Assembly (NCBI GenBank): GCA_021847645.1
Contig: JAJZQG010000023.1
Coordinates: forward strand, 1 to 54,559
DNA length: 54,559 nucleotides
Reading direction: 5' to 3'
Origin: Myxococcales bacterium
GTDB taxonomy: Bacteria > Myxococcota_A > Polyangia > Polyangiales > Polyangiaceae
The first letter of the stretch is position 1, and each line of letters opens with the position of its first letter. The notes under the pieces are model-generated. The model saw nothing but the letters and a program-made list of their open reading frames with translations. It searched no databases and was not told the DNA's origin. A program made the position numbers and the translations under genes. Positions 17,247-26,229 of this stretch are shown here, in pieces.

Positions 17247-17708
17247 ATGAAGAGGTCGCTCCTCGTTCTGACCGGAATCGTCGCCGCGCTAACCATCGCC
17301 GGATGCTGCAAGTCCAAGAGCGGTGGCACCAGCAGCTCATCCGCCGAGGAGAGCCCCGCTTCCACCGCCTCCGGCTCCACCGCAGGTTCGGAGTCCGACC
17401 AGGCTACCCTCACCGGCGAGGAAGGCGTCAAGAAGCTCAAGGCCAAGGGCTGGAAGCCCATGCTCGAACCCGTCAGCACGGACTCTGGTCCCGCCAAGAC
17501 CACCGTGTTCATCAGCGCCATGCCCGACAGCATCACCGTGACCTTCGCCGAGTACAAGGATCTTTCGATAGCCATGATGGCCTACACCGGCATGAAGAGC
17601 ACTGATACCGTCGTCAGCGAGCGCTTCGGACGCACCGTGGTCTACGTCGCGTGCCCGCCGCCCAAGGACAAGGCCAAGTGCCAGAAGGCCATCAACGACC
17701 TCAAGTAG
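17247..17708 (+). CDS. Hypothetical lipoprotein
   Basis: 153 residues. Leader MKRSLLVLTGIVAALTIAGC with lipobox IAGC (C20), then CKSKSGG and a Ser/Thr/Glu-rich linker (to about 60). The remaining about 90 residues form a small alpha/beta domain (GVKKLKAKGWKPM, TTVFISAMPDSITVTFAEYKD, TVVYVACPPPKDKAKCQKAI) with a likely disulfide between the last two cysteines. GGAG 8 nt upstream supports ATG 17247. Divergent from the MBL operon. Function unknown. Confidence 0.75.
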   Translation: MKRSLLVLTGIVAALTIAGCCKSKSGGTSSSSAEESPASTASGSTAGSESDQATLTGEEGVKKLKAKGWKPMLEPVSTDSGPAKTTVFISAMPDSITVTFAEYKDLSIAMMAYTGMKSTDTVVSERFGRTVVYVACPPPKDKAKCQKAINDLK

Positions 17709-17855
17709 ACCTGCTTGCCCCGCGCCTCGAGCCCGACCGCGCGATGGACGTCGCACGGCGCGTGCCCGAGATGACGCTCGCTTGCTGTTGTGGCACAACC
17801 TCGTGAGCAGCCGCCATCGCGCGGCGCCTTGACACATTCCGTTGCTGCATCCGTC

Positions 17856-18476
17856 ATGCCGTCGCGCCCTCCCTCCGGTCCTCCTTTCCGGGGCCAGAAC
17901 CCCCCGGGCGCGGACGTGCGCAACATCGACTACGAGGACGATCTGCCGACCGGCGTGGCGCCGCGGCTACCTGTCCGTCCCCAGGCCGCGCAGCCGCCCA
18001 GCAAAGGCGCCACGCGAATCGACCCGCGCGATGTGTTCTACCTGACCGATCGGCCCCGGGCGCCTGTCCCTGAGCCGGGCGTTCGTGCAGCTCCGCCGCC
18101 CCCGCAACCAGCAGCGTTCCCCCCTGCCGCGGGTCCCGCTCCACGCCGTCCCCTCGGTCCGGTTCCGCCGCTGCAACCACCGCCCGTGCGCATGCCCGAC
18201 CCCGCCGTCTCCACGGTGGTCTTCCCGCTCGCCTCGCGTCGTAGCAATCGCCCCACGCAAGACCCAGCCCCCGCGCCGGTCGCGCCCGCCCCCGCTGTGG
18301 ACACGGCGTCGCCCCAACCCAAGTTCCCGCCCTGGCCTGCGCTACGCTCGGTTCAGCTCGATCCACCCGTGGAGTCCAGGTGGGGCAGCGCTGCCCTGAT
18401 CTTCGTCGCCGGCCTCCTCGTCCTGTTGCTGGCCGCCGTCGCCTTCGCCCTGGTCGTCGGCTCCTACGGCCCGTAG
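17856..18476 (+). CDS. Pro-rich protein with C-terminal membrane segment
   Basis: 206 residues. Almost the whole length is a low-complexity Pro/Ala/Arg-rich chain with short conserved-looking patches (NIDYEDDLPTG, ATRIDPRDVFYLTDRP). It ends in one membrane helix (ALIFVAGLLVLLLAAVAFALVV). Probably a tail-anchored inner-membrane protein. The start is uncertain: ATG 17856, or GTG 17790 in the same frame; neither has a clear ribosome site. Its stop overlaps the reconstructed end of the converging penicillin-acylase remnant by 13 bp. No function recognised. Confidence 0.5.
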   Translation: MPSRPPSGPPFRGQNPPGADVRNIDYEDDLPTGVAPRLPVRPQAAQPPSKGATRIDPRDVFYLTDRPRAPVPEPGVRAAPPPPQPAAFPPAAGPAPRRPLGPVPPLQPPPVRMPDPAVSTVVFPLASRRSNRPTQDPAPAPVAPAPAVDTASPQPKFPPWPALRSVQLDPPVESRWGSAALIFVAGLLVLLLAAVAFALVVGSYGP

Positions 18477-19800
18477 ACCTCGTGCCCGATCGCTCCCGCC
18501 ACCACGTCCTGCACGGACGTATCGGAGCGGGTACGCCTCGTTGCCCAGCCATAGCGCCGCCTGATCTGCAAAGTGCGGATTGGCCTCCCCGTCCGGTAAC
18601 GAGGGAATCCCCGATTGACCTCCCGGGATGATGTTCCTGCCCTGGACCACGCCGCCCTTCATACTCACCACCATCCGCATCACCGGCCCGGACCCGTACG
18701 TGAAGGTCGTGCCCGAAAACCCAGGGTTCGCCGCGTCCACCAGCCCGTCCTTCACCGGTATGTGGAATCCACCATAGCGCGTCCCGTCCAAGAGCAAGCT
18801 TGGATCCGACCCGTCCGCCCAGGTACCGTCCGTGTTTCGCGCGAGATACCCGCGGCACGGCACCGCCTGGTAGCTCGTATACAGGATGTTGCCGTCCCCG
18901 TCTGCTACCGCGAAGTTTTGCGAGTACGCCACCAGCCCCCGCGTCGCATCCCTGAACTCCACCACATCGTTCGCACGCCCCAGCGCGTCCTGCGCCGTCA
19001 ATACCGAGCCCGGGTCGAATCCGCCGTAGTCGAAGCTGATCGCATAGATCACCCCGTCGCCGTCCAGGTCCGCCGGCACCACGAACCCGCTCGCCGTGCT
19101 CACCCGCGTCTCCCCTGGATTCAACGGGTCCGTCGCGCTCACCGACCGGCCCTCGAAGTCCGCCAGAAGACGCCCGTCCTGCGTCACGTACCGCGGCCAG
19201 CTCTCCGTGCGCCCCACGCTGCCGAACAACGGTATGTCCGCTATCACGTAGCGCTCGTCCACGCGCGTCAGCGGCTTCCACTCGCCTTGGAACAGCACCG
19301 CGGCCGGCGCCCCCGCGTCGTCCAGCTTCAGCCGCTCCGAATACCAGTCCGTCACGTCCTCCGTCAGCTGCGTCTGGCTCCACGCGACCTTGCCGTTCGT
19401 GCCGATCGGCATCAGCGGCATGCCCGGAATCACCAGGCCCAGCTGGTGCAAGCCGCCTCCTCCCAGAAACTCCGTGCCGACGCCTATCTGATGCAGAACC
19501 GACGGCACCGACAGGTCCAGGTGCCCGTCTCCAGCCAGAATCCCTGAGCCGTCGGCGCTGGCGTAGCCCGTGACGGCCCACGCGTTGGAGCCAAACCTTG
19601 GGGCTTTCTTGCGGCGGAGTCGGTCCTGCAGACGATCCAGCTGGGCGGCCAGCCGGCCGACCAGCGACGGCGGCGCGAACGCCGGTCTTGCCCAGCGCTT
19701 CGCGTTGCGCCGGGCACGCGCGTCGTCAGGCGCATGGCTCCCCGTCTCCAGTCCCCAACCAGCCGCCGCATGGGCGCAGTGTAGTCGACACGAGTGCGGA
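18464..19800 (-). pseudogene. Penicillin acylase (Ntn-hydrolase) remnant: beta chain only, with 3' frameshift
   Basis: The frame encodes a clear penicillin-amidase beta chain: GSNAWAV with the catalytic N-terminal Ser (codon 19587-19589), GHLDLSVPS, GLVIPGMPLMPIGTNGKVAWSQT, DVTDWYSERL and PGGQSGIPSLPDGEANPHFADQAALWL. Family members need an alpha chain of about 200 residues before this Ser. Here only about 65-100 residues of unrelated, Arg-rich sequence lie before the divergent membrane-protein gene, with no start codon and no leader. Near 18525 the frame breaks: shifting by one base restores DTSVQDVVAGAIGHEVYGP and a stop at 18464-18466. Two independent lesions make a non-functional gene likely; the 3' one alone could be a sequencing error. 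Confidence 0.75.
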
Positions 19801-19916
19801 CTGCCTGGGTGAGCCCCCAGCTCTTCGGCTTTCGGCCGAACCCCCTGCGCGGTCGACTCCGTTGGCCGACGCTGGTACGTTGCTCGTGTTCGCCGCGCAC
19901 CGACATACGAACCCCC

Positions 19917-21695
19917 ATGGCTTCTCCTCGAACGGTCGACCGAATCGACGTGTCCCTGCGGGTCGCAGGCGTGCTGTCCATCGCGGGCGCGCTCGCGTTC
20001 CGTCGCCTCGGCGACTTCGATCTGCCCTGGCACCTGGCTTTCGGGCGCGCCATCGTCGAGACGCGGTCCATCCCCCGCATCGACGACTTCGCCTACACAC
20101 ACAGGCCGATCCAGTACGCCGAGTTCGTCTCCGACCTGCTGCTCTATGGCATTGTCCGCTTTGGCGGGCTGCTCGGCCTGCAGATCTTCAGTGCCCTGTG
20201 CGCTGTCGCCGTGCTGGCGCTGCTCTGGGCTCTCACCCGCCGCTACGCCGGCGTTGCGCCCCTCGTGCTCGCCGTGGCTCTGGCTGCCATGAACGCCTGG
20301 ATCCTAGCCCGCCCCGCGAGCATCTCGTTCGTTCTCATGGCCGCGTTCCTGCTCTTCATCGACGGGCATCGCTCGGCTCCAACGCCACGTGAAGCGCGAC
20401 GCTGGCTCGCCGCGCTCGTTCCCCTTCAGTTGCTCTGGGTCAATGTCCACGGCTTCTCCGTCCTAGGCCTTGCCCTGCTCGGCGGGTATGCGGCTTATCG
20501 TGTCGCAGCCAGAGCCGCACAGGGCCGGCTCCCTGCTCTGCTGCCCCGGGAAGACGGCTCGGACGCCGCATTCACAGTCGGTGTGGCTCTTGCCGGTGCG
20601 TTGGTATCCATGGTCAATCTGGCAGGCCCTCTGCTGCTGCTGGGCCCCATTCGCACCGAATCCGACTTTCATACCATCACCGAATGGGCGACTCCCACGT
20701 TCGGGTTCCTCTTTCGAACCGAGCCTGCCGTCGGTGTGATGGCCGTGCTGCTCCTGCTCGCGTTCGTCTTCGGTCGCGAGCCCCGCTCCCTGCGTCGGCT
20801 CCCTTCTGCCTTCGACCTCATGCTCTGTCTCGGTGCCGTCGCCCTGGGCGCCTCCGCCGTGCGCTTGCTGGCGCTCGCCGCCGTGCTGACCGCCCCCTTC
20901 ATCGCGCGGCGCCTGGCTTGGGCGGTTCCTCCGACGACTCCGACCCGCTTGGCGGGCGCCCTCGCCATCCCCCTGGCTGGCGCGTATATGGTCCTGCGCC
21001 CGGTGACCTCCCTCGGCGTCGGCTTCGAACCCTCGCACTTCCCCGAGGGCTGCGTCCAGTACATCCGATCCGCGCAGCCTCGCGGGCACATGTGGAACTT
21101 CCTGCCCTTCGGCGGCTACCTCATCTGGCGGCTGTATCCCGAGTACCGCGTTCTGGTCGACGGTCGCAGCGCGTGGGTGCACGATCCGGCGCTGCTGCGT
21201 CGGGTGGTCCAGAGCTCCAACGATCCGGCCGCGTTCCAGTCCCTCGCGCGCGACTTCGATATGCAGTTCGCCGTTTCGCGGGCCGCTGAAGGCGAGTTCT
21301 TCGGAAACGGTGTCGCCTCCTCCCCGGATTGGCAAATGGTGTATTGGGACGACGTCGGTGCCGTGTACGTGCGCCGCGACGGACCGAATGCGCCTCTGGC
21401 CGCAAAGGGCTACTCTCTGTTTCGGCACCTGACGCCTCCGGGACAGATTCTCACCTGGGCGATGACGAGGCCCAAGCTGGCTGACGCCATCTCGCACGAC
21501 GCGGCCCTGGCCGTCGCGCAAGCGCCCCAGAGCCCTCGCGCGGCGTTCGCCGACGCTTGCGCGGGAATCGCTCTTCGTGACGAGCGACGTGTGGCGGCCG
21601 CCTTCTCCCGCCTTGCCGCCCTCGTCCCGGGCAACCCGGCCCTGGCGATCCTGCAGTCCGCCTGGCTGCAGGCTTCTGGCACACCTCGTCCCTGA
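19917..21695 (+). CDS. Polytopic membrane protein, unknown function (GT-C-like layout)
   Basis: 592 residues. About ten membrane helices span residues 12-370. After the first helix comes RRLGDFDLPWHLAFGRAIVETRSIPRIDDFAYTHR, whose WHL-type loop resembles the first periplasmic loop of GT-C/ArnT-like transferases. The remaining about 220 residues are soluble, with MWNFLPFGGYLIWRLYPEYRVLVDGRSAWVHD, a sequence I recall from uncharacterised deltaproteobacterial membrane proteins. ATG 19917 is followed directly by a plausible membrane topology; the frame before it is Arg/Pro-rich. Function could be lipid-linked sugar transfer, but this is weak. Confidence 0.72.
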   Translation: MASPRTVDRIDVSLRVAGVLSIAGALAFRRLGDFDLPWHLAFGRAIVETRSIPRIDDFAYTHRPIQYAEFVSDLLLYGIVRFGGLLGLQIFSALCAVAVLALLWALTRRYAGVAPLVLAVALAAMNAWILARPASISFVLMAAFLLFIDGHRSAPTPREARRWLAALVPLQLLWVNVHGFSVLGLALLGGYAAYRVAARAAQGRLPALLPREDGSDAAFTVGVALAGALVSMVNLAGPLLLLGPIRTESDFHTITEWATPTFGFLFRTEPAVGVMAVLLLLAFVFGREPRSLRRLPSAFDLMLCLGAVALGASAVRLLALAAVLTAPFIARRLAWAVPPTTPTRLAGALAIPLAGAYMVLRPVTSLGVGFEPSHFPEGCVQYIRSAQPRGHMWNFLPFGGYLIWRLYPEYRVLVDGRSAWVHDPALLRRVVQSSNDPAAFQSLARDFDMQFAVSRAAEGEFFGNGVASSPDWQMVYWDDVGAVYVRRDGPNAPLAAKGYSLFRHLTPPGQILTWAMTRPKLADAISHDAALAVAQAPQSPRAAFADACAGIALRDERRVAAAFSRLAALVPGNPALAILQSAWLQASGTPRP

Positions 21696-21760
21696 GATCG
21701 ATCGACGCGCCTCCCGATCGCAACGTGCGTGACGCGCCTCGAGCTCGGCCGGGGGGGCCG

Positions 21761-22831
21761 TCAGTCCGAACAGACCCTGTTGCGGCCCAAGCGCTTCGCC
21801 AGGTACATCCTCTCGTCGGCCAAACGGATGAGCGTTTCGGAATCCGGAGCGCTGCACTCCGAAAGCGAGGCGACGCCCACGCTCGCCGTGGTCGTGGCGG
21901 CGCGTGCACCCACTGGGACGGTCAGGCGCTCGATGGCCGAGCGAACACGCTCGCCGAGCGCGGCTGCTTCCGGCAAGGTCGTGCCCTTCGCGATCACGAC
22001 GAACTCCTCGCCGCCGTAGCGTCCCACGAAGTCGTTGGCCCGAACGACCCGCAGCATCTGCGCGGCGACCGCGCGAAGAAGGTCGTCGCCCGCGACGTGC
22101 CCCAGTGTGTCGTTGACCCGCTTGAAGTGATCGAGGTCGACCATCAGGGCGGACAAGGGGCGCGCCGTGAGACGTGCCTCGGCGAGGGATTCCTCCATCC
22201 TCGCCAGCAGCGCGTGCCGGTTGAGCACTCCGGTGAGCGCATCGAGGATCGACGTCTCGTACAGACGCCGCTGCAGCGTGTCTTCGTCTTCCGCGAGCAC
22301 GGCGAATCGAAGCGACACGTGCGGACCGAATTGGACACGGCACCCGTTGAACAGCAGCGCACGCTGGATACGACGCCCCTCGACGAAGGTCCCGTTGGTC
22401 GAGCCCAGGTCCTCGATGAGGTACTGCCCATCGTGCTTGCGCGTGATGCGAGCGTGGTGCCTGCTCACCGCCTGATCGTCGAGCAGCACGTCTGCCTGGT
22501 TGCCGCGACCGATCACGGTGCCCATGCCGGACAACCGAAACACTCGTCCCGCATCGAGCCCGCGTACGATCGTCAGCGTGCCGGCGTTGTGCTCCGGACG
22601 ATCGGGAACAACGAACGAGCGCGGTGTGGGCGAGCGGCGGCCGCCGTCCTGGCTTTCCGTAGGCTCTGCCGTCGGCAGGGACTCAGCGCCGGACGCGGGC
22701 TCTTCGCCATCCAGGATGGCTTGGATGAGATCGTCGCTGCCCCGCAGCACCGGCACGGCGAGCGTGGGCTCGTCCTGGTCCGGCACCGCTGGACCGTGCA
22801 CGCGGTTTCTGGAACCAGCGCTCATGGCCAT
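21761..22831 (-). CDS. FHA-GGDEF protein, probable diguanylate cyclase
   Basis: 356 residues. An acidic, Pro-rich N-terminus (1-85) leads to an FHA domain (GTVIGRGNQADVLLDDQAVSRHHARI, EDLGSTNGTFVEG), which binds phospho-Thr peptides. A GGDEF domain follows (DALTGVLNRHALL, VDLDHFKRVNDTLGH) with an intact active-site GGEEF and an RAND (RxxD) I-site five residues before it. It should make cyclic di-GMP and sense product. The FHA module suggests input from a Hanks-type kinase; one lies 1.1 kb away. ATG 22831 is preceded by AAGGGGGAAG; the longer frame from 22933 adds a non-conserved stretch. Confidence 0.9.
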   Translation of the reverse strand: MAMSAGSRNRVHGPAVPDQDEPTLAVPVLRGSDDLIQAILDGEEPASGAESLPTAEPTESQDGGRRSPTPRSFVVPDRPEHNAGTLTIVRGLDAGRVFRLSGMGTVIGRGNQADVLLDDQAVSRHHARITRKHDGQYLIEDLGSTNGTFVEGRRIQRALLFNGCRVQFGPHVSLRFAVLAEDEDTLQRRLYETSILDALTGVLNRHALLARMEESLAEARLTARPLSALMVDLDHFKRVNDTLGHVAGDDLLRAVAAQMLRVVRANDFVGRYGGEEFVVIAKGTTLPEAAALGERVRSAIERLTVPVGARAATTTASVGVASLSECSAPDSETLIRLADERMYLAKRLGRNRVCSD

Positions 22832-23034
22832 CGGCTTCCCCCTTCTGGCAATGATGCGGGGAGGGACCAGTCCGGTCAACCCTTCATCGACTTGCGGTCG
22901 AAACGCGAGCGCCATTTTGGGGACGCGGTTCACGTCTTGGGCGCAACTTCCCCGAAGATGCGCGGCTCGTCGCAGGAACTATCGCGTTGACGCTCGCCGG
23001 TACGCACGAATGTCGCCCAGCGGGCGGGGGCGGA

Positions 23035-23529
23035 TCAGGTGCGTGGAAGCGAGGCCGCGGCGCGGGAGCGAGCCGGAAGCTTGATCGCAGGCACCAGCGC
23101 GGCTGCCGACTGCTCCAGAGCGGTTGACTCCCGGGCGAGATCGGCGAGCGTGTACTCCGCCAGGGCCGCCCGGATGCGGTCGTTGATGCGCACCCAGATT
23201 CCCCGGCAGGCACACAAGGGGCTGCGCACGCACTTGGCCGGGCCATCCACGCAGTCCGTGATGGCCACGGTGCCGATGGCCGCCTCGACGATCTCCAGCA
23301 GAAGGATCTTGTCGGCGGGGCGAGCGAGCACGTAACCACCCTTGCGCCCGGAGCGCGCGCGGATGAGTGCGGCGTGGCGCAGCGCCATCGCCAGTTGGTC
23401 CAGGTAGGGACGCGAAAGCTGGGTGCGCTGGGCAACGAGACTCATGCTGACGGGGCTGTCTTGTCCGGAGGCCTGGGCCAGCTCCAGCATGAAGCGCATC
23501 GCATATCGGGCCCGCGTGGATAGCTTCAC
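23035..23529 (-). CDS. Rrf2-family transcription regulator, IscR-like Fe-S site
   Basis: 164 residues. N-terminal winged helix MKLSTRARYAMRFMLELA, SRPYLDQLAMALRHAALI, RSGRKGGYVLARPADKI is textbook Rrf2. The sensor loop has C93, C100, C106 and C108 (DCVDGPAKCVRSPLCAC), consistent with a [2Fe-2S] cluster as in IscR, RsrR or CymR-like sensors. It would repress or activate genes in response to Fe-S, redox or NO status. No isc/suf genes are adjacent; its target is unknown and autoregulation is likely. Confidence 0.9.
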   Translation of the reverse strand: MKLSTRARYAMRFMLELAQASGQDSPVSMSLVAQRTQLSRPYLDQLAMALRHAALIRARSGRKGGYVLARPADKILLLEIVEAAIGTVAITDCVDGPAKCVRSPLCACRGIWVRINDRIRAALAEYTLADLARESTALEQSAAALVPAIKLPARSRAAASLPRT

Positions 23530-23896
23530 AGCTCGAGCAGCTTAGGTGGGGGGCTGGGCAGAGACAATCCCAATCGCCTGTTTGAAGCCGCTATCTTCTG
23601 GGGCGCAGGCGAGGCAACTGCGGTGGTTCGGCGCGCGCCATCAAGGCGATCTATCTATGTTCTGGGCAGCAGATGGTAGTGAAGACAAGAGTCAGCGAAA
23701 AACATGGCTACGGTGGCCCTCGGGTCGCTCCGGTTCGGTCATCGAGGCCCACGAAAAGATAGTCGTTCCGCTACGGAAGTAGGCACGCCCGAAACGGCTC
23801 GGACGCACCCGCGTCTCCCGGTCTACCCACGCAAGCGTGTCGTCGCGGCGCCCCTGTCCGCACCGAGCGCTTCAGCGCTCCCGCGCGCACACGAGC
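23530..23896. other. Intergenic region, 367 bp
   Basis: Contains the upstream region of the Rrf2 gene and the 3' flank of the kinase gene. A GTG-started frame of 78 codons at 23546 has no recognisable features or ribosome site and I do not call it. The only clear structure is the small hairpin at 23865-23880. Confidence 0.5.
23865..23880 (-). terminator. Short perfect hairpin after the kinase gene
   Basis: GAGCGC-TGAA-GCGCTC (minus strand), a 6-bp GC-rich stem with 4-nt loop 16 bp past the kinase stop. It has no T-tract, so intrinsic termination is uncertain. Confidence 0.3.
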
Positions 23897-24886
23897 TCAG
23901 CCGCGCTTGGTCGGCAATCGCAGCGAGAATGGCGGCTCGTCCGGTGAATGCACGATCAGATTCCCGGTCGACGCCCACGACTCGCCGCTCGAGCTCGGAG
24001 GCGCCTCCTGGCACGCCGCGTTCGCGACCATCAGCGCATTCTTCATGGCCCGCGCATTCGGCCACCGCCGCGGCGCATCGAACTGAAGAGCGAAGTCCAC
24101 CATGAGGGCGATCGGCTCCGGAACCTCGGGCGCCACCTGCCGCAGCGGCGGCGCGGGCTTGCTCATCGTGGCCTGGATCTGATCGATCACGCGGCTCTCC
24201 TCGTGCACGTTGCGCCCCGAAAGAAGCCGGAACATCGTGGCCCCGACGCTCCATAGATCGGCTTGCACCCCGATCTTGTCGACCTCTCCGCGCGCCTGCT
24301 CCGGCGCCATGAAGTCCAGCGTGCCCAGCAGGGTGCCGACTTTCGTTGCTTCGCTCGGCAAAATGTCCAGCAGCCGCGCGATGCCGAAGTCTAGCAGCTT
24401 GACTTGGTGCGCCGACGTCAGGAACACGTTCTCCGGCTTGATGTCGCGATGCACGACGTTTTTCTTGTGAGCCGTGTACAGAATGTCGAGCAATTGGTCC
24501 GCCGCCCACATCACTTCGCCCAGCGGAAGCCGCCCGCCCTTGCGCTGCGCTCGCTGGTCCAGCGTCTCGCCCTCCAGCAGATCGAGCACCAGAAACGGCA
24601 CGCCGCCGTCCGTCTCGCCGTCGTCGATGACGTGCACCACGCCGCGGTGGTCGATCAAGTCGGCGATGCGCGCCTCGCGCACGAACCGCTTGCGAACCTC
24701 GTCGAATCCGGCCAGCGGACTGTGCAGCACTTTCACCGCCGCCTGCTGCCCTTGCGCGTCGCGCGCCGCGTACACCCACGCCGACCCGCCCGCTGCAAGG
24801 ATTTCCGTGAGCGTCCACCGGCCGTTGAGCACGCGGCCGACGCGCGCCTGCGCCATGACCGGGTCGTCTTGATATTCGATCGACAT
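23897..24886 (-). CDS. Soluble Hanks-type Ser/Thr protein kinase
   Basis: 329 residues. Complete kinase core: AAVKVL (K52), HRDIKPENV (D147), LLDFGIAR (DFG 165-167), GTLDFMAPEQ (APE 193-195) and DLWSVGATMFRLLSGR. The glycine loop is LAAGGSAWVY instead of a strict GxGxxG but keeps two Gly and the Val-Tyr end. There is no membrane helix, PASTA, WD40 or other sensor; the C-terminal about 50 residues are Ser/Pro-rich. Phosphorylates cytoplasmic proteins, possibly the FHA proteins of this region. ATG 24886 has AGGGG 4-5 nt upstream. Confidence 0.9.
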   Translation of the reverse strand: MSIEYQDDPVMAQARVGRVLNGRWTLTEILAAGGSAWVYAARDAQGQQAAVKVLHSPLAGFDEVRKRFVREARIADLIDHRGVVHVIDDGETDGGVPFLVLDLLEGETLDQRAQRKGGRLPLGEVMWAADQLLDILYTAHKKNVVHRDIKPENVFLTSAHQVKLLDFGIARLLDILPSEATKVGTLLGTLDFMAPEQARGEVDKIGVQADLWSVGATMFRLLSGRNVHEESRVIDQIQATMSKPAPPLRQVAPEVPEPIALMVDFALQFDAPRRWPNARAMKNALMVANAACQEAPPSSSGESWASTGNLIVHSPDEPPFSLRLPTKRG

Positions 24887-25111
24887 GGAACCCCTCAGAC
24901 GACACCGCATGCTACTCGACAGGTCGGGCCAAGCGCAATTCGCCCTGGGCCGCTCGACCCTTCGCTCGGTGCCCTGGCGCTCGTTGTCCGCCCAGCGGCG
25001 GCCCGCGCCCCGGCTATTCGTCCGCCGGGCGCAACTGTCTCTTGATTGGTGTCCCGGTCCCCGGTACGAACGGGAAGTGCCAGCGGCTCTCCGCGGCAGG
25101 TTGGCTTCATT

Positions 25112-25360
25112 ATGGGCGACGACACGACGATTCCTCCCCAGTACGGCTCGGCGGACGTTCTATCGCGCTGCGCGTCCGCGGCGCAGTACCTGGCCGCTGT
25201 GGTGACGGATTTCGACCACAGGACGGTCGGCGAGATTCGCGACGCGCTCGGGCTTGCTGCGGAAGCCCTGGAGATGGCCTCGTCGGCCCTGCGCGAGCTC
25301 AGCCGCGCCGTGGAGGACGAGCCGACCGACCCCGGAGCAGGCGTCGAGTCCGATAGCTGA
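25112..25360 (+). CDS. Small hypothetical protein
   Basis: 82 residues: a flexible N-terminus, two amphipathic helices (VLSRCASAAQYLAAVVTDFD and VGEIRDALGLAAEALEMASSALRELSRAVED) and an acidic tail. The helical hairpin is plausible for a small scaffold or regulator. Codon use looks coding (third positions GC-rich), but the ribosome site is weak. Divergent from the kinase gene, separated by 225 bp. No family recognised. Confidence 0.45.
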   Translation: MGDDTTIPPQYGSADVLSRCASAAQYLAAVVTDFDHRTVGEIRDALGLAAEALEMASSALRELSRAVEDEPTDPGAGVESDS

Positions 25361-25633
25361 TACGACACGATCCCGCGGGAAGGCAGCACCCAGGCGCCTC
25401 ACCCCGCGCTTTCGCTTCGCGCCCGAAGCGGTCACAGCCCGGCGGAACTCGATTTCGGCCCCCCCTGGAGGCGTGCTATCCTTGGTGCCAGCATTGCCTC
25501 AGTGATATCGTAGCTGGATGGTGCGTTGGCTCCTCACCCGCGCGTGAGCGTTGGTGCCAGGAGATCGGGCTTTGGTCAATCGGTGCGGCGGAGCGTCGCG
25601 TTCTCGGTGCGTGTGGGCCAAGAGGAGTATCCG

Positions 25634-26143
25634 ATGGGCATCGACAAGCTTACTCGTCGTCAAATGGTCGGAGTGGTCGGCGCAATCGCCGCGATTGCTT
25701 CATCTCGGAGCGCGCTCGCGCAGCAGCGTCCCCGCACGGTTCGACGTGCTGCCGACGCGTCGTCGCCCGCTCCGGTGCCCTTGGTCGCGCCGCTGGCACC
25801 AGGCTTCCAACTCGGTGCGTGGCGAGTCGTCGGCGTCACGCCCGCGCGCGCCGGCGCCGTCACCATCGGTCTCGAGACCGCTGCCGCTGGCCGATTCTTT
25901 CTCGACGTATGCTTGCGCGATGACTCCGGGCCGAGGCCGCCGGCGCGAACCGAGCGCTGCGACATCTTCGTTGCCAACGAGGGGAACGGCGCGGTGCCGA
26001 CCATCGAAGGTCAAGGGCTGGCTGCGATGGCAGTGGCCGAGGTGGTGCGCGCCAACGAAAACGCATGCGACTTGTCCGGGCTCATGACCCACCGCGCTCG
26101 GCTTGCCGCGCTCGGTCCTCGGATCGTTCGAGGCTTGGATTGA
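25634..26143 (+). CDS. Exported protein with Tat-like leader, unknown function
   Basis: 169 residues. The N-terminus LTRRQMVGVVGAIAAIASSRSALAQ looks like a twin-arginine or Sec leader cut after ALA. The mature part has a Pro/Ala linker, then one domain: LGAWRVVGVTPARAGAVTIGLE, GRFFLDVCLRDD, RTERCDIFVANEGNGAVPTIEGQGLAAMAVAEVVRANE, with three cysteines. Strong ribosome site (AGAGGAGT, 8 nt before ATG 25634). It lies 86 bp upstream of the Ser-His-Gly repeat peptide gene and probably shares its transcript, so the two may act together. No family recognised. Confidence 0.65.
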   Translation: MGIDKLTRRQMVGVVGAIAAIASSRSALAQQRPRTVRRAADASSPAPVPLVAPLAPGFQLGAWRVVGVTPARAGAVTIGLETAAAGRFFLDVCLRDDSGPRPPARTERCDIFVANEGNGAVPTIEGQGLAAMAVAEVVRANENACDLSGLMTHRARLAALGPRIVRGLD

Positions 26144-26229
26144 CCGCCCGCGATGTCGCTGGTGGCGTCCACCGCACCCGCTCGTGGTGATTGGACGCAG
26201 CGTCTTGCATGATGGCTGGAGGAACGCAG

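Noticed and set aside
23546..23782. GTG-started 78-codon plus-strand frame
   Set aside because: No ribosome site, no recognisable structure, and codon third positions less GC-rich than neighbours; could not be supported.
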